Shown: positions 10,616 through 22,257, numbered from the stretch's first letter. The stretch is 64,000 bases of DNA from Allocoprobacillus halotolerans (GCF_024399475.1 NZ_CP101620.1:1-64000), one strand, 5' to 3'. The notes: generated by a model from the letters alone, not told the origin. Numbers and translations: made by a program.

Positions 10616-13600
10616 TTATAAATATTTTTTCATAATTTTAACTAACAAAGCTATTTTTTGTTCAGAAGTAATAGAATCACCAAAATCATCAATTGCATCA
10701 ACAATAATGTTTTCAATCAATTCTGTAGAATCATCTAAATCATTTTTAAAATTCTTAATAATTTGTTTCCCATCAACATTTATAGTAATTTGATCAATAT
10801 TTTTTCTTCTTCTATAGATTTAGACACAAAATCTCCCATATTTTTATTAAAAATTTCTATTGTACGGTCTGTCCAATCATCAATATAAATTCCTGTCATA
10901 TAAAAGGCAATAGAGTTGACTAAATCCATTTCTACATCAATATTTTTATTGTAAATATCAATAAATTGTTTATAACCCTCTGGTAATATTAATGTATTTA
11001 ATTTATCTCTATTCTCAATTATCCAACGTTTACAACTCTTTATAACATTTGCATTCTTATCAAATCCTAAATATATATTTATTTTTCTTTTCAAAATTTG
11101 GCAATAGTGTGAAATATAATTATCTAATGTTATTTTGATTTTATCTAGCTGATCAATAAAATCATAATCATCTGAATCAAAGATGCTAGGTATTGATTGT
11201 AATATAAAATTACTAGGATTCATATTTTGAGATGAACAATACTTTTTCAACCTTTTAAATTGGATACTTTTTATTAAATCATCTTTTCCAATCATAAATT
11301 TAGTAAATTTTGGTAACTGATGATACCATTCTTGAATTCCACTCATTATCTGAGTATAATCACTATTATTTTCAATATTTAAATTAAAAATATTGATTAA
11401 ATTATTAATATACTGCCTTTTAATATCATCACGATTATCCATTATAAAAGAAAAATTTTCAGGATTTTCATTTATCTTTTCTAACAATTCTGCATCTAGT
11501 AGCATTTCAATACCATTATAATATATAATAATATTTTTTGATACTCCAACCAATTGTAATGCCAATAATATAGGTAAAATCCCTTTTCTAATACCATAAG
11601 GGGGATTTTTCAAAGTAGTATATATATCAGAAAATCTACCCTCATTTAATCTAAAAAAGTTATTAATTTCTTCAATAATTCTATCAAATCTAGATTGATG
11701 CAATTTTTCAATATCAAAAGGTTTAATTCCAGTTTCAACTAGCAAACAATTAATAATAGTATCTACAGGTGATGTTTTTGCATTTTTACAATCGTCATCG
11801 TCTAAATATCCTTTAAGAATTTTTGTATTTAAATCAACTCTAGCTTTTTTATAAGCAGATTTTACATTATGTCTATTAATCATTTCTAAATTAATAGTAG
11901 GACTATCAGGAAATGTTTGCATAAGAATTTCACCTAAAATTCTTTCCTTAGATAAAGTTCTTTGTACATTATCAATTGCTTCATCATATGAATTAATTAA
12001 ATAACAATTTCCATTATAAAATGAGTAATTTTTATTTAATATTTCTTCAAGATCTATTTTAAAATCATTATATAGCTGATTAATTTCAGTATATAAAAGT
12101 CTATCTTCATTCATATAAGTTATTAACATATTTCTAACAGCTAATATTTTCTTAATATTTTCATCAAAATTAATATATTCTTTAGGATAAACAACCAATA
12201 ATCTATTATTATTCATCTGCAAAACTTTATTTCTAATTATATTGTAATTATTGTCTTTCTTTCTTACAATATTAAAAATTATTCCATCATTATCTTCTTT
12301 TACAAACCATCTATCTAAATTTTCTAACGACATAAATGCATCTTCTTCAATAAATTCAATTCTAAAATATCTAGTAATAAATTTTTGAATATTATATAAT
12401 CTCGGATAAATGAACTTAGTTGTACTATATTTATTTAATTGTTCAGCAATTCTTATTTTTGTAAATTTAGTATGAATCAAATTATCAATCTCAGCTTGTA
12501 CATTTTTATTCATGTTAATTTTAAATTCATATAAACCATTTCGACGTTTAATAATAATATTTTTTTCTCAAGCAATTCAAGAACAGTATGTCCATCACTT
12601 AAAGATAGCAATACTGATGTAGCTAAGTTTTCTTCTGATGCAGGAAAATAGTCTTTTTCATTTATTATGAGAATCAAAGCCAATGTTTTAATCATCAATT
12701 GCTCGATTTCATCTTCCACATAATTTAAAGCCGTTAATGCACTCATTGCTATTCTTTGAATATTGATGTTATCAACATCCTCTAGCAATTGTCTTTGAAA
12801 ATAATCAAATATAGTAGAAGGTAATACATAACGATATGGATAATCACTTTCAACTATTTCTGACAAAGAATATCGTGATTTTCTTATCAAGAATGTAAAC
12901 AATGTTCTTTCATTTTGGGCTATTTTCTCACTTATCCTAATTAATAAATATAAAGTTATAGGACTTAATGGATAACAATTATTTATCAATTGATTTTCAA
13001 TATATTTATTACCAAACTCTTTTTGAAATATAGGTATTTGTGTTAATGACCTTACAAAATTTTCATTCAAGCAATTATTTTTATTCGCAATTTCCAAATA
13101 ATTATCTTTCTTTTTTATTGCATTGAAAACTAATTCAAATGAATTTTTTACTGTTGTTTCAAAATAATAAGTAAACATTCTACCTTCAATACCTTTAAAA
13201 GCATTTTTAACATCACTATTTAAAGATCTATATGTATTGATTGGTTTATGTAAAACTAACATAAAATACATACTGTTATCTATAGAAGCGTTGCATAACT
13301 CCGCAAGATCTTGAATAATTTTCATATCATTGCTCACATAATTTTTATCTCTAGATTCAATAAATTTACTAAATTCATCAAATACAATATATATACCATC
13401 AAACCCATGATGATTACATATATAATCTTTAACTTCATTATAATAATCAATAACATCAAGAGAATTATTAGGCACAAACCCTACTCCAGCAAGAATCTTT
13501 TTATGTATGTCAGAAAAAATTAATAACGATTTTTCATCATAACTTTCTAATCTTTTTAAAAATTTGTCAATAGAAATCTCTTTTTTTGTAATTCATTAAT

Positions 13601-14116
13601 GAATTTTTCGTAAACATCTTTATATGATTTTTTCCAACTTAAAATTCTTTCTATTGCTTGCGTAAAATCAGTACCAAGATTCACATCATTTAAGCCAAAC
13701 ATTTGTAATGATTTATTTAAAGCGTTCATCAATGTTTGATTTAATGAAACTTTAGTATGATCAATAATAACAGGTAAATATTTTTTAGATTGAACAATAC
13801 GTATTCGTTCTTCAAAAGAACTATCCATTTGGCAAATATTATCAATAAAAGATTGAATAGATTCAAAATTAGTGCGGTAAAGAAGATTTAATAATACAAG
13901 AATTGCATGTGATTTACCTTTACCATATGGTGCAATTATCATTGATGATTTATTTCTATCTTTAAGAAGCACATCATCTAAATATGTCATTAAAAAATCA
14001 TTACCTCTAGTTGTAGGTATATATGTATTAACTTTTTCTAAATTTTTAATGTCTAAACTCAAATTTATTGAATTTTGAAAATGGTTGTTAAATTCTATGT
14101 ATTTATTAAATTTCAT
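10616..14116 (-). CDS. sspC: SspC-like P-loop ATPase, three frame breaks
   Basis: The joined protein is about 1,165 residues. The N terminus contains a decision loop and Walker A MIIAPYGKGKSHAILVLLN around residue 60. A FDGIYIVFDEFSKF segment fits Walker B. The remainder is large, helical and without known domains. The frame breaks in T runs at 13581-13587, 12560-12566 and 10800-10805; each correction gives continuous sequence, and the last extends the C terminus to the TAA at 10616. The start overlaps the sspB stop by four bases. SspC is the ATPase of the SspBCD modification complex. The assignment rests on position plus ATPase motifs. Confidence 0.75.
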
Positions 14117-14982
14117 AGATTCATACCCCTTTCATAATATTCTTCAATAATATGATCAACATCTAAATTTTCATTAAAATAAATCATATCTAAGCCAGCA
14201 GTATTTTCTACTTTGATATATTTATTTTTTAACATATCAATATATTCATTGACTAATAATCTATTTAAATTCATATATTTATTTAAAATCTCCTCTGCTT
14301 GACTCAATTTCATATATCCTTGTTCTAAATATGTATAGCCATCTTCATTTTTACTCTTACTTAAAATATATAAAATTATAATTTCATGTCCTTCTTGAAG
14401 AATAGGTATTTTCTTTTCATAAACATTTTGATTTTGAGTTATTAAATTTAATTTAGATAGTGGGCATACTATATTTTCTTCTGGATCATCATCACCTAAC
14501 GTTTTAGAATACATATTTAACAAAACTCCAATATCGTTTTTTAAAGCACTTTCTTTAAATTCAACTTGATTATTATTTAAATAGTTAGTTAAAACCACCT
14601 CAACATCTTTAGTTTCGAAAGATTCTGCTTTAAATTCATTCCAAAACAAATACCATGTTGTAGCTTCGGATCTATTTGTACAGAGATGGAAATGTAATAG
14701 CCATAATGTCAATTCATTTTCAATATATAAATCATAATTACTTATTAATTGACCAAATTGAGTTAAACAATAACCTCTTCCTCTATATCTTATTAATCCT
14801 GTTACAGTTAGCCAATATTTTATTGACTTAACCATATTTGCTCCTACACCTAATTTAGAAACACCATCTTTTATATGTGAAAACATAGTCGTACTATTCC
14901 CGTCTATCATGTTAAATAATGCCTTTGATAACCAACCCTCTCTAAAATAAAATGTTTCATGTCCTTTAAATTTTGTTTTCAT
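14113..14982 (-). CDS. sspB: DUF4007 protein, SspB-like DNA nickase
   Basis: The start KFKGHETFYFREGWLSKAL is the DUF4007 signature, a family found beside DndC/SspD-type sulfurtransferases. In the Ssp system, SspB is described as the nickase that opens one strand for sulfur incorporation. The protein is 289 residues and intact. It overlaps sspD upstream by 17 bases and sspC downstream by four, so the three are translated together. A winged-helix-like region (VKSIKYWLTVTGLIRYRGRGYCLTQFG) probably contacts DNA. I cannot see a standard nuclease motif. Confidence 0.8.
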   Translation of the reverse strand: MKTKFKGHETFYFREGWLSKALFNMIDGNSTTMFSHIKDGVSKLGVGANMVKSIKYWLTVTGLIRYRGRGYCLTQFGQLISNYDLYIENELTLWLLHFHLCTNRSEATTWYLFWNEFKAESFETKDVEVVLTNYLNNNQVEFKESALKNDIGVLLNMYSKTLGDDDPEENIVCPLSKLNLITQNQNVYEKKIPILQEGHEIIILYILSKSKNEDGYTYLEQGYMKLSQAEEILNKYMNLNRLLVNEYIDMLKNKYIKVENTAGLDMIYFNENLDVDHIIEEYYERGMNL

Positions 14983-16719
14983 CTTTTATTCCTTCCATTC
15001 CATCTCGTGTAGCTAATACTTTTTTCAAATAGCATCCACTTGTATAATGATTTATACACTCAAAACAATTTACACATTTATTTTCATCTATTTTATAAAC
15101 CAATCTATTTTGCGTATATTTAATTTTAATTGCATCAAAACGACATACTGACATGCATGCTGAGCAATTCAAACACATTTGAAATTTTGTTATTTGACAT
15201 TCAATCTTTCTTTTTGCATCCTTAAAATTTTTAGAACCTGCTAATCTAGGAGTTAAAATAGAAACTTTCAAATGAACATCTCCTTTTTTACCCTGCAATT
15301 TAATAATGATATTATTGTTTTTATCCATAACAACAACTTCATGTAAACGTTGATTTCCTAAATCAAAATTAATCTTTCCAAAAGGTTTAAATAATTCATA
15401 AAGATTATCATCGATTGGCTTGTTCAATTCATAGTTAAATGAGTTTTCTTCCAATGCACATGGTTCAAAGGAAACCACATTGTTTTTTGCATATTCAATT
15501 CCTTCTCCACCCTGTTTTGCTTTCCATGCTCCTGAGTCTACATATTCTTCTGGATCTTTTTTACCAATATCAATAGCATTTTTAATCAATTGATCACGCC
15601 ATGGATAATATTGTTCAGGATGAAAAACCTTAGATAAAAACTCTGACCAGAATCCATTATTCGGACAACACCAACATCCAACTCTTGAAAAACCTAATTT
15701 ATAAGCTCCATTAAAATCTAGTTTTCTAGTAAAAATATATAACCAAACATCAAAATCAGTCCATTTAATAATAGGTGACACAACTCTTTGTTTAGTAATT
15801 TTTGGACTGTCTGATTCACGATCATATTTACTTCGACTTATTGATTCAGAATGTCGAATTCCCTGAAAAACAATAATTTTAGGTTTATTTTTATAAAGAG
15901 AATCCACATATCTAGTAATTGCTCCTGTTTTAAAAACAGTACAGCACCATCTCATTACTCTTGATGGTGGTCCTATAATCTCAGCCATTTCAAAAAAATT
16001 CTTTTCTCGATTTTTTGCTGTAATAACTGGTGTAAATCTATGATTTTTTTAAATCGTTTAATATATTCATATGTTTCAGGAAATTCTAAAGTAGTATCAC
16101 CAAAAATATGTGTGATTTTTGGTGTTCCTAAAGCACGTGTTACTACATCAGACACAACAGTCGAATCTTTACCACCTGATATTGAAATAAACATATTTGA
16201 AATATCTCTATTAATATAAGGTTCTAAAAATTCTGATACTTCTGAATCAATATATTGATACCTTTTTTTATTTTCATTAACAAAAATTTCTATATATTTT
16301 TCAAAGTAAATATTTGTATTTTTAGATTCATATAGTTGATATTTTTCTCGTATTTCATCGGCATTCAATTTATTTAAATCTTTAATCAAAATTTTTTCAT
16401 GGTCAGAGTTCATGATATTTACTTTTTGACCATCAATTATATATGAACCACTAGGCAATCTCCAACAAGAAGATGTTAGATATTTTAATGGTTCACCTAA
16501 AATACATTCTAGCAACAAACGTTCTTGAGGAAATACAGGTCTAATATCTCTTGCTAAAGAAACCAAATCTGAATTATTATCATTAGGGAAACTCATAATT
16601 GGTATATTTTTAGTTTTAGACCAGTAAACCCATACTAATAGTTGTGTCTTATTCCCACATTGAGGGCATATGCTCAATTCTGTATCTATTCCACATTTTT
16701 CACATCTATATAATCCCAT
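14966..16719 (-). CDS. sspD: SspD/DndC-like PP-loop sulfurtransferase with ferredoxin domain, one frame break
   Basis: The joined protein is about 584 residues. The N terminus is a zinc ribbon (C6, C9, C18, C21). The PP-loop SISGGKDSTVV lies at residues 179-189, with a PAPS-reductase-like core ending in RVGCWCCPNNG. The C terminus has two ferredoxin-like cysteine sets (CLNCSACMSVCRF and CVNCFECINH). It would activate the DNA phosphate with ATP and carry the sulfur. The frame breaks in the T7 run at 16044-16050; correction restores TPVITAKNREKNFFEMAEIIGPPSRVMRW. An aggag site precedes ATG 16719, the first gene of the operon. Confidence 0.85.
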
Positions 16720-17551
16720 TTTATTCTCCTATTTAACTGACATATATCTTTTATTCTACACTATTTACAAATTTTTTTAAACAAATTCAATTCAGTATTT
16801 AATATCTAATAATCTCATCTTTTTATATTTTTCAAATTCTAATTACAAATAACTATAATATAAAAAGCATTAAGACACTAAAAAAATTTAATCAATAATT
16901 TTTGATTAGTATTTCTAGTATAGTCACTACAAAGTTTATCAAAACACTATAACAAACACAAATCAAAGGCTCTATAATTTTAAATCATTAATAAATATAG
17001 CCACAAGTTTAGCACAATATTTTACATTTATAATCATTAGATAACTATGACACAAATAATAAAAACAAAGAACTTCTCCTTCATATTGTATGAAAAATTA
17101 AAAAGATAGATATACCTACTATTTAATACTTATACTTTTCATCTTAGTGATAATTTCTAGCATCAGAAAAATCTTTATTCTTAAAATAGATTCCATAATT
17201 ATGTAAAGAGCAAAAAATCATAGTAATATCAATATTGAAAATATATATTAAATGCGTTGAACAAAACACTTCAAGAGCATCAATATAGAAAATCACATTG
17301 TGAATGTGAACCCACTAACCAACATATTCCTAGCATTACTCTCACTTTGAGTATAATAAACATGTTGATATTGTTAAAAATATATACTATTTCATTTATA
17401 AAAAGAGGAAATTACAACAGAATATCAAGGATATATGAAACCATCTCAAAAGAAATAGAACATGATATTTTTTCAGTTTGAAGAAATATTAAAGAGATTA
17501 ATGTAATTTTACATTGTTATTAGAATTAGCTCATCTAGATTTTTTTAAACG
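16720..17551. other. AT-rich 830-bp gap between Ssp operon and DGQHR gene
   Basis: No gene is convincing here. It must contain the promoter of the leftward sspD operon just above 16730. A 74-codon open stretch at 17257-17481 lacks a good start, ribosome site and recognisable motif. I see no CRISPR-type repeats, tRNA or obvious palindrome apart from the terminator at its right edge. Confidence 0.5.
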
Positions 17552-17600
17552 AAAAAAGGCGTAACTCTTTAAGAGTAAAATTATCTTTTTGTTACAGCCT
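17552..17600 (-). terminator. Terminator of the DGQHR/GIY-YIG operon
   Basis: The arms ggc-gtaac (17558-17565) and gttac-a-gcc (17591-17599) pair, with a smaller ctctttaagag palindrome in the loop. Read leftward, the stem is followed by a T run (gccttttttcg). It stands about 50 bases beyond the stop of the DGQHR gene. Confidence 0.65.
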
Positions 17601-17650
17601 ATTTATTTACTATATTTTCAAGACTCAAAATACTAAAAAGTTGCAAAATT

Positions 17651-18982
17651 CTAATTTTCAAAATATTCTATCTTAAATAATTTATTTTTTTCTTCCTGTC
17701 TAAACCAATTAGTTCTGTTATTTTTCAAATATTGTAATGCAGTACTTTCATCATTCAAAGAATTTTGCAAATCATTTCTAGCTTTCCTAAAAGCACTAGC
17801 TAATTTAGACATTTCTTTTTCATTTAAGATTTGATCATCATATATAAATAGTATCAATAATTTTATTAAACTCTTATTGATAGATGAATTCATAGATTGG
17901 GATGCTTCATTCCATAAAATATTTTTCCATGGCTCTTTTTGTACATTTTTTTCTATGGTATCAAAATTTTTAAAAATTGAATTAAAATCATTAATACTAG
18001 GATAGATATGTAGTGCTGCTTGAGTAATAGGAAGTAACCCAACAGGTCTGAAATATATAGATCCTCCATGTTTGTTCCTAAATTTTATACTTTTCTCTTT
18101 TTCCAAACTCAAATATTCTTTTACCTCAAAAATATTATCTTTCATTGCATTCCAAAACGATAAAACAAATTGATAATATCTTTCTATTTCATCATCAGCT
18201 TTCCTAAATCTCTTATATCTATCTAATTTGTGTTTTCCTTGCTTTAAATACTTTCCATTTTCACCTTTTATTTTGAAGTCCTTAATATAATAATTTAATA
18301 ATTCAGAATTTATCTCATATAACTCTATTATTGAAACAAAAGCATTTGAGTCATTTGTACTTATACTCTTATTTTTAGAATCAGCTACTCTATCTTCTTG
18401 AAACAAAGAATAATCCTCTATTAATCTTCTTGTAATAATGGCAGCAGAATCATCTTCATCTAAAGCAATAATATCTCTCAAACTAACAGGTTTTGCATAT
18501 CTATTAAGTGTACTAAAAAGCCTTCTAGTTCTAGACAAACCTTTACTATTATTCTGATGTCCTATAAAAATAACAGGTACCTCTTCATTTTCTAACTCAC
18601 TATTTTTTAAAATAGCATCTTTTATACCTTCAACTCTATGTTGCCCATCTACAGGAAAAATTTTTTCTTCACCATTGAAAGTTAAAACTCCAGCTTCTAA
18701 AATTATATTCTCATCCTCTAAAGATATTGCTCTCCATGTTGGATTACCATCATATACAGCAAGTACTAAAGAATTAAACATACGTTCTTCCTGATTACAT
18801 AAATATTCTGATATTGACTTATAGTTTGATGTTAACGATCTTTGAATTGAATCTCTAAGTAATTTAGAAGAATGTAGATTTTCATCAATCGCCGAAACAT
18901 ATTCACTTACTTCTTTAAATGTTAAATATGTTATATAATAACTCCATATTCCCATATGAGCTCTTATTGCTATTCTTTCCAT
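17651..18982 (-). CDS. DGQHR-domain protein (DndB-like)
   Basis: The 443-residue protein has the diagnostic FPVDGQHRVEGI at residues 109-120, with flanking features of the DGQHR/DndB family (RRLFSTLNRYAKPVSLRDIIALDEDD). DndB is a repressor and modulator of phosphorothioation genes in the Dnd system; other DGQHR proteins accompany different defence loci. A strong aggagg precedes ATG 18982, only 13 bases after the GIY-YIG gene. It is on the same strand as the Ssp operon but separated from it by a terminator and 930 bases, so it is a separate transcription unit. The frame is intact. Confidence 0.75.
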   Translation of the reverse strand: MERIAIRAHMGIWSYYITYLTFKEVSEYVSAIDENLHSSKLLRDSIQRSLTSNYKSISEYLCNQEERMFNSLVLAVYDGNPTWRAISLEDENIILEAGVLTFNGEEKIFPVDGQHRVEGIKDAILKNSELENEEVPVIFIGHQNNSKGLSRTRRLFSTLNRYAKPVSLRDIIALDEDDSAAIITRRLIEDYSLFQEDRVADSKNKSISTNDSNAFVSIIELYEINSELLNYYIKDFKIKGENGKYLKQGKHKLDRYKRFRKADDEIERYYQFVLSFWNAMKDNIFEVKEYLSLEKEKSIKFRNKHGGSIYFRPVGLLPITQAALHIYPSINDFNSIFKNFDTIEKNVQKEPWKNILWNEASQSMNSSINKSLIKLLILFIYDDQILNEKEMSKLASAFRKARNDLQNSLNDESTALQYLKNNRTNWFRQEEKNKLFKIEYFEN

Positions 18983-18995
18983 ATTAATCCTCCTC

Positions 18996-19553
18996 CTAAA
19001 ATGCCGCCGAAACAGCTTTGTTCAACTTACCTGGCAATTCTTTATTGCAAGGTGGTATAATTAATGCGATTAAGGTTTGTTCTAAAGCATCTATAATTTT
19101 ATTATCGCTCAGTTCACAATAGTAAATACATAAATAAGGTGCATATATATGTAACAGCATATTTACTTTTGGCCTTGTTGTTATACGGATTTCTCCTAAG
19201 TTAGAATTTTTATATTTTAAATATGTATTATAGTATTCTTTACATCTCTTTCTTAAATTTTGATTTTGCGTTATATGAGCTCTTCCTATATATAATATAT
19301 ATTTATGAAGAAAATGAACGTTTGTTTCACAAACAATCATATATATCCCACCAACTTTATTATTGATTAGTCCTATTTCAGTACCATTTTCATCAGTTAA
19401 GAATCTTACTTTCTTCCACTTTAAATTTTTCCAATCAAGTCCATGACAATCAAATGTTTCTAAATTATCCCATCCTTCTTTCCACAGATTAAACTTAATT
19501 TTTTCATTTTCAATATTATCTGTAGAAATAACATCAATATAATCAGTTATCAT
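18996..19553 (-). CDS. GIY-YIG nuclease
   Basis: I chose ATG 19553, preceded by ggagg, giving 185 residues; longer readings have no ribosome site. The GIY motif (GGIYMIV) is at 68-74 and YIG (YILYIGRA) at 86-92. An arginine/lysine helix (NLRKRCKEYY) follows, and the catalytic glutamate and asparagine lie in DALEQTLIALIIPPCN (E158, N170). All landmarks of an active GIY-YIG domain are present. About 65 N-terminal residues have no domain I know. It is the first gene of a pair with the DGQHR protein, so the two probably act together on modified or unmodified DNA. Confidence 0.75.
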   Translation of the reverse strand: MITDYIDVISTDNIENEKIKFNLWKEGWDNLETFDCHGLDWKNLKWKKVRFLTDENGTEIGLINNKVGGIYMIVCETNVHFLHKYILYIGRAHITQNQNLRKRCKEYYNTYLKYKNSNLGEIRITTRPKVNMLLHIYAPYLCIYYCELSDNKIIDALEQTLIALIIPPCNKELPGKLNKAVSAAF

Positions 19554-19685
19554 TAATGACCTCCACCATCTTCTATAAAATCGTTCTATTTTCTTATATA
19601 TTATAATACATTGTAAAAATAAAGTCACTTTCATAATTTATTTAATATACCATTTTTTTAATTTATAAATTTTTCTATAAACAAA

Positions 19686-20527
19686 CTATTCATCATAATT
19701 ATTCAAACATATCATTCTTTCATATTTGCTTTTTGAATCCTTAATAACATGTATTTTGTTTTGTTGAATATAATATTCTATACGCATTGCATACCACCAG
19801 TCTGCAACACTGTTTTGGTAATCTAACATTATTTTTCCTATTAGATGTGCTTCCATAATAGGTTCATTTTTAAGATATTTCCAGATTTGGAAATCATAAA
19901 AATCTTCAGGTACACCTATCATTTTCCCATTTACAAAAGCACGAAGCAAACTATGATTATTGACAAGTTCATCCTATTGTCTAGCAAAATAAAGAATATC
20001 TTGTTTTGCTAATTTCTTTTCATAGGCTAAACATTCTAAAAAGTGTTCTTCAGACGCTTCATTCCAATTTTCATAAGATGCAATACCGTCTTTAAGAACA
20101 AAATATTCAGGAAGTTTGACTATATATTTTTCATTGTCGATATTTTCTAATAAAGAACATAGCCAATATAATCCACATCTTGAGTATGGAGCATCACTAT
20201 ACCAAATTCTTATTTTTTCTCCCTTATGTAAAAAGTCTTTGAAAAGATTCAATTCTTGAAGATAAATATTTTTGTTATCTTCAAATTCTTCATCATCTTC
20301 ATCATCTTTCCATTGATTTTGAAAATATAATGATTGAATCAATTCATATCTATAATCACTTTCAACAGGTTGACTAATATCTCCTATATCTAGCATAAAA
20401 GCTAAACAGATGACTTCTTCTTTCGTTCCAAAAATTCTTTATTCTCAAGAAATTGCCCATTCTTTTTATTTTCTTTTAATATTCTCATTGTGGTTGCTTC
20501 ACTTTCACTAAATAAAACTTCAATCAT
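19686..20527 (-). CDS. DUF1835/DUF3658 domain protein, broken frame
   Basis: The joined gene starts at ATG 20527 after aaaggagaa (MIEVLFSESEATTMRIL). The segment MLDIGDISQPV belongs to DUF1835, and LLRAFVNGKMIGVPEDFYD with a C-terminal ADWWYAMRIEYYI belongs to DUF3658. These domains commonly occur together in Firmicutes and have no established function. The frame breaks once near 20425-20440, and a TAG at 19974-19976 interrupts the same frame just before DELVNNHSLLRAF. A tryptophan codon changed by G to A would explain the stop. Confidence 0.65.
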
Positions 20528-20612
20528 AGAAATTCTCCTTTCCCTTTATCACAAGTATTTTATAACTAAAAACCATTTACATACTCTATAATAAAAAATC
20601 ATAAACATAAAT

Positions 20613-21227
20613 TTATGACTTTATTTTATAAATACTGCGATCTGCGTCTTCAAATGTATCATAATAACTTTGTATCACTTTTTTAAAATGTGCATCTCTT
20701 TGATGGCATCTTCTTATCTCATCTTTTAAAACAAGATTAACATCATACATCTCTAATATATTTGCTACACTATGAATATCATATCTCTTGGCATATTCAA
20801 CTATCGACATAATAATACCTAATATTTTTTCTTGAGCCTGATTTTTAGGAACATGATTAAGTGCATCTATTCTTCTTGTAATATAAAAAGGATCACTTAA
20901 TGTATCTATATCAAAATTTTTAATAACAATTTTATCTATCAAATAAAATAATGCATCAGAATTAATCATATTCTTTTTATTATCTAACCCTTCCCATTTT
21001 AATAAATCTTTTTCATAAAAATAATCATCTGTTTTTTCTATATTTATACATTCTTTATATTTTTCAAGGATTTCTTGTTCTGTTAAATGAATTGCATTTT
21101 TTGCAATTTCTTTTAATAAATCATCGATAGATATTTCTTCAAAATAACCTAACCTATTCGTTAATTGTGCAAAACCCTCTTGCATTTTTAATAACATTTC
21201 CAATTCTTCTTGTTTACTTATATTCAT
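20613..21227 (-). CDS. Hypothetical protein, 204 residues
   Basis: I do not recognise a family. The protein is helical and acidic, with no membrane segment or signal peptide. The start is well supported by aggagaag before ATG 21227, and the frame is intact. It lies alone between the DUF1835/DUF3658 gene and a terminator. The base composition matches the surrounding housekeeping genes. Confidence 0.6.
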   Translation of the reverse strand: MNISKQEELEMLLKMQEGFAQLTNRLGYFEEISIDDLLKEIAKNAIHLTEQEILEKYKECINIEKTDDYFYEKDLLKWEGLDNKKNMINSDALFYLIDKIVIKNFDIDTLSDPFYITRRIDALNHVPKNQAQEKILGIIMSIVEYAKRYDIHSVANILEMYDVNLVLKDEIRRCHQRDAHFKKVIQSYYDTFEDADRSIYKIKS

Positions 21228-21293
21228 AGACTTCTCCTACTTTCCATTCATTTTATAAACCCATTATAGCATATAAACAGCATTAATTTATAT

Positions 21294-21326
21294 TAAAAAA
21301 AGGAAACTTATTTTTAGGTTCCCTTA
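21294..21326 (-). terminator. Terminator of the TetR-GNAT-radical SAM operon
   Basis: Read leftward, aagggaacct pairs with agtttcctt across a short A/T loop and is followed by at least seven T. It lies about 45 bases past the stop of the radical SAM gene. Confidence 0.65.
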
Positions 21327-21372
21327 TCTTCTTGCTATTTACAACTTTTTACAAAACACACATTGATGTATT

Positions 21373-22257
21373 TTAAAACAATGATATTTGTTCGAACCTT
21401 TTTTCTTTCTTATAAGCTTTAATAATATCACTCATTTGATATAACAATCCATATTTTTCACATTCATTACAAAATATTTGGTAAAGTTTTTGAGCATGTT
21501 TGGGATAACATTGATATTGGTTCCCATAGTTTTGAATGTACTTTTCTTTTATACCTGGAAAGTTTTGATCTAAACATTTATAATAATGCTCTCTTTGAAT
21601 ATTTCTTAATGTCATTGACATATATGTATGAATAAACTTTGCGCCATGTGTTGCAGTTAAATGGACTAAAGTTTTCATATCATCTTCTTGATCAGTAACA
21701 AAAGGAAGAACAGGATTCATCATAACCCCTACAAAAAGACCTTGTTGACTCAGATTTTTTATTGCATTGAATCTCTGAGATGAAACACAAACATGTGGTT
21801 CTATGATTTTTGACAAATCATCATAAGGTATTGTGATTGTGAACTTAATAATCACTAGACTTTTTAAGTTTATCTTCTTTAATAAATCGATATCTCTTAA
21901 AATCAAATCACTTTTCGTATCAATAGAAACACCAAAACCATAACGCTCAAGTAATTTCAATGCATTTCTTGTCTGTTTATACTTTCTTTCAAGCGGATGA
22001 TATGTATCAGACATTGCACCTATGCCAACGACTCCCTTTTGACGTTTACGCATCAATTCTTTTTCTAAAATGATTAAAGCATCTTCTTTTCCTCTGACAA
22101 TATCAAAATTTTCTATATGATAGCATAGACTTCTACTATCACAATAAATACAGCCATGTGGACACCCTTTATATAAATTCATATTATAGTCAATGTCATA
22201 CCACTGATCACCATATCTAGCTTTGGTTAATATTGTTTTTGTTTTTATAAATTCCAT
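21373..22257 (-). CDS. Radical SAM protein, spore-photoproduct-lyase-like family
   Basis: The 294-residue protein has the radical SAM cluster motif CPHGCIYCDSRSLCYH near residues 32-47 and GIGAMSDTYHPLERKYKQTR, which is typical of the SPL-like/Rv2578c group. It uses a 4Fe-4S cluster to cleave S-adenosylmethionine; the substrate is unknown. Its start touches the stop of the GNAT gene, so it is the last gene of an operon with GNAT and TetR. The frame is intact. Confidence 0.75.
   Translation of the reverse strand: MEFIKTKTILTKARYGDQWYDIDYNMNLYKGCPHGCIYCDSRSLCYHIENFDIVRGKEDALIILEKELMRKRQKGVVGIGAMSDTYHPLERKYKQTRNALKLLERYGFGVSIDTKSDLILRDIDLLKKINLKSLVIIKFTITIPYDDLSKIIEPHVCVSSQRFNAIKNLSQQGLFVGVMMNPVLPFVTDQEDDMKTLVHLTATHGAKFIHTYMSMTLRNIQREHYYKCLDQNFPGIKEKYIQNYGNQYQCYPKHAQKLYQIFCNECEKYGLLYQMSDIIKAYKKEKRFEQISLF

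Noticed and set aside
5185-16719. Reading the Ssp operon and its effector as pseudogenes because of the many frame breaks.
   Set aside because: The breaks sit at A/T runs and the same class of break hits essential proS and sbcC. The joined proteins keep all catalytic motifs.
17257-17481. A 74-codon open stretch on the plus strand in the gap after the Ssp operon.
   Set aside because: It has no ribosome site, a weak start and low-complexity Ile/Leu/Lys composition. No family resemblance is visible.
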